Shown here in pieces: positions 27,373-33,217 of a stretch of DNA of 64,000 bases. The position numbers and the translations under genes were made by a program. Each line of letters begins with the position of its first letter. Within the stretch, counting starts at the first letter, position 1. Under the pieces are notes generated by a model. The model did no database searches. It was not told the origin of the DNA and saw only the letters and a list, made by a program, of their open reading frames with translations. The stretch spans positions 4,154,001 through 4,218,000 of the forward strand of contig NZ_OZ253579.1 of assembly GCF_965263005.1 (NCBI RefSeq). Reading direction: 5' to 3'. Source of the DNA: Rariloculus sp965263005 (GTDB taxonomy: Bacteria > Pseudomonadota > Gammaproteobacteria > Steroidobacterales > Rariloculaceae).

Positions 27373-28092
27373 TTACTGTTGCGCAACGTGGTTAGTCGTG
27401 CGCTGGTCGAGAATGCTCAAGTTCACGCGCCGGTCGAGCGCCATGGCATCGAGGTCCTGCTCTTCGGCCGTCGAATAGCGCTCGCCCTCGGCCGTCCAGC
27501 TAATCCGGTCGGGCGAAACGCCAGCCTGCACGAGGGTGTCGCGAACTGCAGCCGCGCGCTCGGACGATAGCCGTTCGTTGTAGTCCTCTGCACCGCGTGC
27601 GTCGGCATGACCTTCGACGACGATGCTCAGATCGCCGAGTTCCGCGACCAGTCCGGCGATGTGGCTCAGGCGCACGCCGGCTTCGTCATTGAGCTCGCTC
27701 TCACCGGTGCGAAAGTAGATCCGAGTGTCGAGAGCGCGCTGCAGCGCGTCGCGATAGTCACTCTGCGCGACGCGCCACTCGGACCTGAGCTGCGCGAGAT
27801 CGCGCCTGCTCGCCTCGAGCATCCCGTCCAGCGCATCGACTTGCAGTCTGGCCTGCTCGAACTGCCGCTCGTGCTCGAGCATCTGCGACCGCTCGCGGTG
27901 AAACTTGTCGCCGAGCCAGCCGCCCATCGCGGCGCCGATTATCGCACCGACCGGTCCGCCGGCCAGCGCGCCGACGACGACGCCGCTGCCCACGCCGATG
28001 CTCTCCTCCTTCGGTGCGGAATTGTTTTCGGCGGTCCAGGCGGGGCTCGCGAGCCCGGCTGCCAACATCAGTATCAGGATCTGCTTCGTCAT
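27373..28092 (-). CDS. OmpA-family protein with glycine-zipper segment (PdsO-like)
   Basis: A 239-residue envelope protein. It has a signal peptide (MTKQILILMLAAGLASPAWT), then a glycine-zipper hydrophobic segment near residues 32-60 (GSGVVVGALAGGPVGAIIGA), a predicted coiled coil near 65-115 (REERSQ-like HRERSQMLEHERQFEQARLQ), and a C-terminal OmpA peptidoglycan-binding domain (IYFRTGESELNDEAGVRLSH, EGHADARGAEDYNERLSSER, RRVNLSIL). This layout resembles PdsO, the OmpA-like member of the proteobacterial dedicated sortase system, but no sortase gene is visible here. ATG 28092 is chosen for the signal peptide. It lies on the same strand just after the VWA operon, separated by a family 1 repeat. 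Confidence 0.85.
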   Translation of the reverse strand: MTKQILILMLAAGLASPAWTAENNSAPKEESIGVGSGVVVGALAGGPVGAIIGAAMGGWLGDKFHRERSQMLEHERQFEQARLQVDALDGMLEASRRDLAQLRSEWRVAQSDYRDALQRALDTRIYFRTGESELNDEAGVRLSHIAGLVAELGDLSIVVEGHADARGAEDYNERLSSERAAAVRDTLVQAGVSPDRISWTAEGERYSTAEEQDLDAMALDRRVNLSILDQRTTNHVAQQ

Positions 28093-28219
28093 GATTCGCT
28101 CCTTTGAGTGCGTGTGTCTGCTGACACCCGGTATTGGAGCGGGCTCGGAGGGCAATTCGAAGGCGAAACCGGGCCGGACCATGCCCGATTAATGATCAAT
28201 TCTGACGAGCGGCGGGCTT

Positions 28220-28381
28220 GCAGCCCGTGGCGAAAGTCCCGCGTGGCACCGAGACCGGCGAGGCGCCCGGCTGACAAGGCGCGAGGAGGGACAATATCGG
28301 GAATATTTGACCGACGAGCAACGCAGTCAGCCGGGATGGATCGCCGGTCGAATGCAGTGGGGCTTTCGCCACGGGCTGCTA
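28220..28381 (-). repeat. Family 1 repeat, full copy (reverse orientation)
   Basis: About 162 bases with ends GCAGCCCGTGGCGAAAGTCCC and the complement GGGGCTTTCGCCACGGGCTGC followed by TA. The body has CAAGGCGCGAGGAGGGACAA and GACGAGCAACGCAGTCAGCC. It separates the last VWA gene of the envelope operon from the OmpA-like gene and so may end the operon transcript. Confidence 0.9.
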
Positions 28382-28421
28382 GCGTCCCGGCCTGAGCCCG
28401 GACGCTGTCCCGCTCCGTGTG

Positions 28422-29429
28422 TCAGATGTCGCGCCGGGAGGGCAGCGCCACGAATGTTCCGCCGTTGCGCTGACACAGGACGCGCATGAGTGTGGCGAAG
28501 CGCGCGGCCGTAAGCAGGTCGCCCGTGACGTCGTAATAGACAGGGAAGGCGACCGCGTGGATTCTGACACGGCGGTTGCCTTCGGCATCGAGCCGGTTTC
28601 GCCGGTCGACTTCCCTGACTACGCCATTGATGGAACCCTGCGCGAAATCGTCGCTGTACACATAGATCGAGACCTTCTTGTCGGGATCGTAGAACGTCTC
28701 GATAGCCTCAAGGATTCCTTCCCGCGGACTTGAATCCGAGAAGGCGTTCCAGTTCGGCAAGGCATCGATGATCGCCTGCCGGCGGCCCGGCGTATCGGGT
28801 ATCCAGTCGCGCCGATAGCTTCTGAACAGATACGTGCCTTCGTCGTTGAGGATCTGCATGCCTTTGACGGTCGGATAGACGTCGAGCGTCTCGCTGATCT
28901 GCTGCTGGACGCGGTCCCAGGCGTATTGACGCATGCTGCCCGAGGTATCGATGACAAAGATGATGTATTCGCTGTCGACGGGGACGCCACCGATCGCGTT
29001 GTCGTCGATGTTCGGGGGGCGGTCGACGAGCAATCGCTCCATCTCTGCCGTCAGAGATTGCTTGGCGGCCGCAAGCCGGCCCGCGAGTTCGTCCGCAAGC
29101 GTGGCGTCGTCCTGTCTGTCGAGCAGAGCGGAACGAATTCGCGTGAGTTCCCGCTGCAATTCGGCGATCTGGATCCGGTCCTCGTCCACGGTTTCAACCG
29201 ACGTGATGCGCTCCCTTTGCACACGCTCGGTTTCACCGAGGATCTCGTTGATCTCCTGCTCGTAACGTGCAAGCAGGCCATCGAGTTCCTGATTGCTTTC
29301 CTCGAGCCTGATCGGCTCGAAGAGCTTTGTGATCACGAGCAGCAGGATGATCGCACCGAAACCGCATGAAATGCTGTCGAGAAACGACAGACTGAGCGTC
29401 TCGATAACGCGGCGTTTCTTTTTTCTCAC
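28422..29429 (-). CDS. Membrane-anchored VWA protein with MotB/ExbD-like N-terminal helix (second subunit)
   Basis: A 335-residue protein. A basic N terminus (MRKKKRRVIE) is followed by one membrane helix with SFLDSISCGFGAIILLLVI, where Asp18 sits as in MotB/ExbD/TolR helices. Residues 41-135 look like a periplasmic coiled coil. The VWA domain starts near 152 with the MIDAS motif FVIDTSGSM (Asp161, Ser163, Ser165) and runs to near 330. It starts with GTG 29429, overlapping the stop of the upstream VWA gene by four bases (GTGA), so the pair is coupled. In the context of the TolQ-like gene upstream I infer it is one of two non-identical partners in a proton-channel complex. The VWA ligand is unknown. 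Confidence 0.83.
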   Translation of the reverse strand: MRKKKRRVIETLSLSFLDSISCGFGAIILLLVITKLFEPIRLEESNQELDGLLARYEQEINEILGETERVQRERITSVETVDEDRIQIAELQRELTRIRSALLDRQDDATLADELAGRLAAAKQSLTAEMERLLVDRPPNIDDNAIGGVPVDSEYIIFVIDTSGSMRQYAWDRVQQQISETLDVYPTVKGMQILNDEGTYLFRSYRRDWIPDTPGRRQAIIDALPNWNAFSDSSPREGILEAIETFYDPDKKVSIYVYSDDFAQGSINGVVREVDRRNRLDAEGNRRVRIHAVAFPVYYDVTGDLLTAARFATLMRVLCQRNGGTFVALPSRRDI

Positions 29430-30523
29430 GGCCAGTCCTCCGCCGGAGCCATCATTGAGCCACCGCTGGCCAGCGCGAGCCGCCAGTAGGCCGGCGCCGC
29501 CAAGGGGTCGCCTTCCATCGCCAGCAGAATCACGTTGACGGGAACACCGATCGGCAGCTCTCGCCTTGCGCGCTCGAAGTGATCGTATCGCTCGCGGCTC
29601 GTAACGCCGGCCCTGCTCGGAATGACCGCACCCATCGTCGGCAGCCCGTCGACGAGCAGGAAGATATTGTCGGGCCTGGGATTCAGTTGCCTCGCTGCCT
29701 CGAATGCAGCGTGCAGGCTGGTCGGTCCTTCTGCAATCGTCTCGTTGCGCAGCTTGCGCACGGCCTCGTCGAGCTGACTGGCGTCGTTGGCCGTAAGCCA
29801 TTGTCCGTCGGTCCCGTCCACCAGCGATGAGGCTTCGCTGTTGAAAGCAATCACCTGGAACTGGGCGCGCGGAGGGATCTGCGCCGTAAGCCAGTCCACG
29901 GTGTCGACCAACTGGCGCCATTTCGGCGCCCGGCGTTTCTCTTCGTCCGGCATGTTGCGCCGTCTGATCACGTTGACGAGCGTCCGATCGAGCATGCTCC
30001 CGGAAACGTCGACGAGTATGACGATCCGCTGTCCGCCCATGCGCAGGCCGGTCAGGTATTGCCGGTAGCCCTCGCCTTCGATGGCCCGGATTGAAGCGCC
30101 CACCTCTTCGGCGGTGTCATCGGTAACCGCGAGCCGTTCCGTCTCGGCTTCCAGCAGGGCCAGATCGGCCCGGAGTTGCTCGATGAGATCCATTCGTGCG
30201 TCGCGGCCCTCGCCCTGCGTGACGAGATCCTCCCGAGTACTGTCGATCTCCGTCATGATCTGGTCCTTGACGCCGCGAGTTGTAAACCGTTCCTCGATCA
30301 ATCGGGCAAGTTCTTCCCTTAGCTCGACGAGGTTTCTGCGGCCGGCCAAGACCTTGAGCTCCATCCTGTCGACTTCGGCGGCCACGTCATCGAGCACGGT
30401 GTCGCGCCTGAGATCGATGTTGGCCGTGATGATCATGAAGAACAGGATCACGGCGCCGAAGCCGCAGGTCATCGCGTCGAGAAACGACATCGAGATGACA
30501 CTGAACTCTCTACGACGTGCCAT
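29426..30523 (-). CDS. Membrane-anchored VWA protein with MotB/ExbD-like N-terminal helix (first subunit)
   Basis: A 365-residue protein with the same plan as its downstream neighbour. The N-terminal helix is SMSFLDAMTCGFGAVILFFM with Asp16 in the MotB-like position. A long charged helical region (about 41-150) follows, then a VWA domain from about 165 with IVILVDVSGSMLDRTLVN (MIDAS Asp172, Ser174, Ser176). ATG 30523 (MARRREFSVI) is taken as the start because it places the helix at the expected position. A family 2 end fragment and a family 1 repeat lie between it and the upstream FHA gene. The two VWA proteins share the FLDxxxCGFGA signature but differ elsewhere, suggesting a heterodimer. 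Confidence 0.83.
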   Translation of the reverse strand: MARRREFSVISMSFLDAMTCGFGAVILFFMIITANIDLRRDTVLDDVAAEVDRMELKVLAGRRNLVELREELARLIEERFTTRGVKDQIMTEIDSTREDLVTQGEGRDARMDLIEQLRADLALLEAETERLAVTDDTAEEVGASIRAIEGEGYRQYLTGLRMGGQRIVILVDVSGSMLDRTLVNVIRRRNMPDEEKRRAPKWRQLVDTVDWLTAQIPPRAQFQVIAFNSEASSLVDGTDGQWLTANDASQLDEAVRKLRNETIAEGPTSLHAAFEAARQLNPRPDNIFLLVDGLPTMGAVIPSRAGVTSRERYDHFERARRELPIGVPVNVILLAMEGDPLAAPAYWRLALASGGSMMAPAEDWP

Positions 30524-30533
30524 GCGAATGCCC

Positions 30534-30560
30534 CCTCCCACAAGTAGCGTCACATTCAGA
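30534..30560. repeat. Family 2 terminal fragment
   Basis: TCCCACAAGTAGCGTCACATTCAG matches the left end of the family 2 element at 16506 (CCCACAAATAGCGTCATATTCAG) with two differences. The rest of the element is missing. It lies between the first VWA gene and a full family 1 copy, so the two repeat families adjoin here. Confidence 0.7.
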
Positions 30561-30573
30561 GTCGGCGGACCAA

Positions 30574-30738
30574 TAGCAGCCCGTGGCAAAAGCCCCGCTG
30601 CATTCGACCGGCGATGCATCCCGCCTGAGCTGCGTTGCTCGTCGCTCAAATATGTCCAATATTCTCACTCCTCGCGCCTTGTCAGGCGGGCGCCTCGCCG
30701 GTCTCGGTGCCACGCGGGGTTTTTGCCACGGGCTGCTA
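30574..30738 (+). repeat. Family 1 repeat, best-preserved full copy
   Basis: A 165-base element from TAGCAGCCCGTGGCAAAAGC to GCTTTTTGCCACGGGCTGCTA-like right end (GGGGTTTTTGCCACGGGCTG followed by CTA). The arms are near-perfect complements of about 22 bases. Inside, CCGGCGATGCATCCCGCCTGA pairs imperfectly with TCAGGCGGGCGCCTCGCCGG, and the centre has AATATGTCCAATATT, so the whole element can fold as one long hairpin. The right-hand CTA supplies the TAG stop codon of the actin-like/FHA gene (minus strand). It lies inside the envelope operon. Confidence 0.92.
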
Positions 30739-32112
30739 GCTCTCCACCGTCACGACTTGAATTTCGGCACCGGGAGAGCCGATCCGGATGATGTCGGCCG
30801 GTTGCAGCGTTTCCTCTCCCGAGACACGTCTCTCGTTCACGAACGTTCCGTAGCTGCTCAGGTCCCGAAGCCTGAGCTCGCCGTCGCTAACCTTGAGCTC
30901 GCAGTGCGAACGGGACACGCCGCCCGGCTGATCGTCAACGACGATGACCCGTCGATTGTCGGAGTCGGACCGACCGATCAGCAGGCCAGTCCCCTCGACC
31001 GAGTAGGCCACGCCGCGGTAGACGACGTGCGTCGGAGCGGCCGTGCTCGCCCGGGTGATCGGTGCGTCGGCAATTGCCGGCGCCGTCTCGGGGGCAGGCG
31101 CCGGTTCCGCGCGCCAGGACATGCGTCTGAGCAGCTTCACTTGTTCGCCCTTGTCGATCGCGCGGAGGCTCTTGAGCGCCGCGTTCGCCGCGTGCCCCGG
31201 CACAAGCCCCACGACCTCGGCGTCGTCGAGGCGCGCAAGCTCGTCCGTGAGGCCAGGCAGCCGTGCGAGCCGGTCCGACAACTGCACGACCAGGCTCGAT
31301 CCCGCCTCGCGAGCTTGTGCGATGAGCTGCAACAGCGCCTTGTAGAACCCAAGCGCCACGTTCAACAGTTGTTCACGCTCGACCTCGACTGCAAGCTCAT
31401 CGCCGCCGTGGGGCAACGAAAGCACAGCCGAGCTTCGCTCGTGCAGCAGATTGAGCCATTCCGGCAATCGGTCATAGAGCAACTGCTCGCTCCGCGCGTC
31501 GTGAAACGGATCGAAGCGACTCACGTGCACGAAAATCTCGGCGACCCGCCGTGCGAGCAAGTCCGTGAGATCGGCAAGACCGGTCGCGTCGAGTCCCTGT
31601 TCAGGCCGCGCACTTACGTCATCGCCCTGAACGAGCGCCGTCAAGGATACCCGGTGCAGTCCGGCATCGGCGTAGAGGAGTTGACGGCCGGGGTACGGCA
31701 TGTGGCTCGCCGCGACCGCGGCCTCGACCATCGCACGCACGGGCATCCTGCACTCCTCGGCGAGTCCGAGCAGCAAGCCGAGCTGCGCCTGGCGATAGTG
31801 GCCCGGCACGATCAGCAGCACCTCATCGGCTGTGTTTGCAAACTTTCTCCACAACGCCCCGAGCTGCTCATACGCGAGCTCCGCGGAATGGGGCACTCCT
31901 TCGACGCCGGCGCTGCCCTCTTCAAGGCTGAGATTCGCCCAGAAGCTGTTGCTGACCTGGCGAGGCTTGACTCGCGCCTGTCCGTACGCCGGCAAACCCG
32001 TCGTGACCGCACCGTTCTCGACCAAAGCATAGCCGGGCTCGACGGCCAGGACGTCGGTCCCGTCAGCAACTACGAGTCCGGCGTCGTTGATTTCTATCGC
32101 GAGCGTCTGCAT
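30736..32112 (-). CDS. Actin/Hsp70-fold-like protein with C-terminal FHA domain
   Basis: A 458-residue cytoplasmic protein. The N terminus MQTLAIEINDAGLVVADGTD and the later LLYADAGLHRVSLTALVQGD resemble the two phosphate-binding loops of the actin/Hsp70 ATPase fold, though this part is divergent and the assignment is tentative. The C-terminal 85 residues are a canonical FHA domain, which binds phosphothreonine: LLIGRSDSDNRRV, VSRSHCELKVSDGELRLRDL and SSYGTFVNERRV. The middle is alanine/proline-rich. It lies between the TolQ-like and the first VWA gene. With a Ser/Thr kinase in the same operon, it probably recognises a phosphorylated partner. Its stop codon is supplied by the repeat at 30574-30738. 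Confidence 0.78.
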   Translation of the reverse strand: MQTLAIEINDAGLVVADGTDVLAVEPGYALVENGAVTTGLPAYGQARVKPRQVSNSFWANLSLEEGSAGVEGVPHSAELAYEQLGALWRKFANTADEVLLIVPGHYRQAQLGLLLGLAEECRMPVRAMVEAAVAASHMPYPGRQLLYADAGLHRVSLTALVQGDDVSARPEQGLDATGLADLTDLLARRVAEIFVHVSRFDPFHDARSEQLLYDRLPEWLNLLHERSSAVLSLPHGGDELAVEVEREQLLNVALGFYKALLQLIAQAREAGSSLVVQLSDRLARLPGLTDELARLDDAEVVGLVPGHAANAALKSLRAIDKGEQVKLLRRMSWRAEPAPAPETAPAIADAPITRASTAAPTHVVYRGVAYSVEGTGLLIGRSDSDNRRVIVVDDQPGGVSRSHCELKVSDGELRLRDLSSYGTFVNERRVSGEETLQPADIIRIGSPGAEIQVVTVES

Positions 32113-32126
32113 CCCCTCTTGCCCAT

Positions 32127-32933
32127 CTATGCCGCACCGCGGCTTCGCATGTGGCGTATCAGGTTGTGATCGACGTAAGTCTGCGTATCGAACACGAGGC
32201 GCTCCTGAAACAACTGCAACTGGTGGACGAGGAACATGACCACGATGGAAATCAGCAGCGCAATGAACGTCGAGTTGAACGCTACACCGAGGTTCTCCGT
32301 GACGCCCGCGATGTCTCCCTCGACCGCCCGCTGCGCTTCGCCCAGCGCCTGTCCGATACCCCTGACCGTGCCGATGAACCCGACGGAAGGAATGGCCCAC
32401 GCGATGTAGCGGATCATCGACAACTCCGATTCCAGCCGCTCCCCCTCCGACTCGCACAACGAGTTCGCCACCGACGACACGTCTTGAACGTTGCGCGTCG
32501 ATCCGAAGCGATCGAGCGATGAGAGCAGCACGCGAGGCAGCAGCATGCCCTTGATCTTGTCGGGCAGCGATTCGATGGCGCGGCCGTACTCGCGCGTGTC
32601 TTCCGGCAGTATCCTGACGCCCTCGCGGACGGGCAGGAACTCGCGCTGCAACAATGATCGCTCATTGAACATGAAGACCGCCTTGTACCCCATGATCGCG
32701 AACGCCCAGAACATCAGAACGAAACAGGATTCCTGCTCGAAATCCCTGATCAACACCCACAGTGAGCGCTCGGCAGTGTAGTTTTCCTCCTGCTGAATCC
32801 GCAGGGCTTGCTCCTCGAGTATCGCCGTCGCGTTCGGCCTGACGCTCGTCACATAGAACGCGTGCACGGCGATCACCGAGATGATCAGTGCGAATGCCTG
32901 GAACAGGAACTCGCTGAAGAAACTGCGTCTCAT
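32127..32933 (-). CDS. TolQ/ExbB/MotA-family proton channel protein
   Basis: A 268-residue inner-membrane protein. Hydrophobic segments lie at about 9-30 (FLFQAFALIISVIAVHAFYV), 70-92 (SCFVLMFWAFAIMGYKAVFM), 175-195 and 218-243. The ExbB/TolQ signature region is AIPSVGFIGTVRGIGQALGE and then LGVAFNSTFIALLISIVVMF, where family members form the channel with the partner helix. Members work with a TolR/ExbD/MotB partner to turn proton flow into motion. Here the only partner candidates with such a helix are the two VWA proteins downstream, each with a membrane Asp. It starts at ATG 32933, 18 bases after the small exported gene, and ends 14 bases before the FHA gene. Confidence 0.9.
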   Translation of the reverse strand: MRRSFFSEFLFQAFALIISVIAVHAFYVTSVRPNATAILEEQALRIQQEENYTAERSLWVLIRDFEQESCFVLMFWAFAIMGYKAVFMFNERSLLQREFLPVREGVRILPEDTREYGRAIESLPDKIKGMLLPRVLLSSLDRFGSTRNVQDVSSVANSLCESEGERLESELSMIRYIAWAIPSVGFIGTVRGIGQALGEAQRAVEGDIAGVTENLGVAFNSTFIALLISIVVMFLVHQLQLFQERLVFDTQTYVDHNLIRHMRSRGAA

Positions 32934-32951
32934 CCTGGGCGAGTCTCCAAG

Positions 32952-33164
32952 CTAGATATCCACGGGAAACACAACTTCCTCGTCGGCCTGAACCTCCACC
33001 GTCGGAACGAACACTTCGTCCGCGGTGTCGCGCGGAGCGTCTTGCGCCGCTGCGCCGGCAGCCGGCGGCGGGGTCTCAGGCTCGTCTTCAGCTTCCTGGC
33101 CGGTAGTTGCCAGTGCCAATACGCTCAAGCCGAGCGCGGTCAACAGGATACGGATCATTCTCAT
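32952..33164 (-). CDS. Small exported acidic protein, about 70 aa
   Basis: A short protein with a signal peptide (MRMIRILLTALGLSVLALAT, cleavage near ATTGQ) and an acidic, proline/alanine-rich mature part (EAEDEPETPPPAAG) ending in the valine-rich FVPTVEVQADEEVVFPVDI. An AGGA element lies five bases before ATG 33164; neighbouring ATGs at 33167 and 33158 are alternatives. It sits between the PEGA/FGE-fold gene and the TolQ-like gene. Too small for a family call; it could be a periplasmic accessory of the channel complex. Confidence 0.6.
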   Translation of the reverse strand: MRMIRILLTALGLSVLALATTGQEAEDEPETPPPAAGAAAQDAPRDTADEVFVPTVEVQADEEVVFPVDI

Positions 33165-33217
33165 CATGTTCCTCGCAATGAACTCAGATATCCATTTTAG
33201 ACCGTGGCCGACATCGA

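Noticed and set aside
30574..30738. Small readings such as SDEQRSSGGMHRRSN repeated at several places
   Set aside because: They come from family 1 repeat copies in different orientations and have no consistent start or neighbours; they are not genes.
28422..33164. Zorya-type antiphage system because of the MotA-like channel gene
   Set aside because: ZorB has an OmpA domain and Zorya carries helicase or nuclease genes; here there are VWA, FHA and kinase genes and no nuclease.
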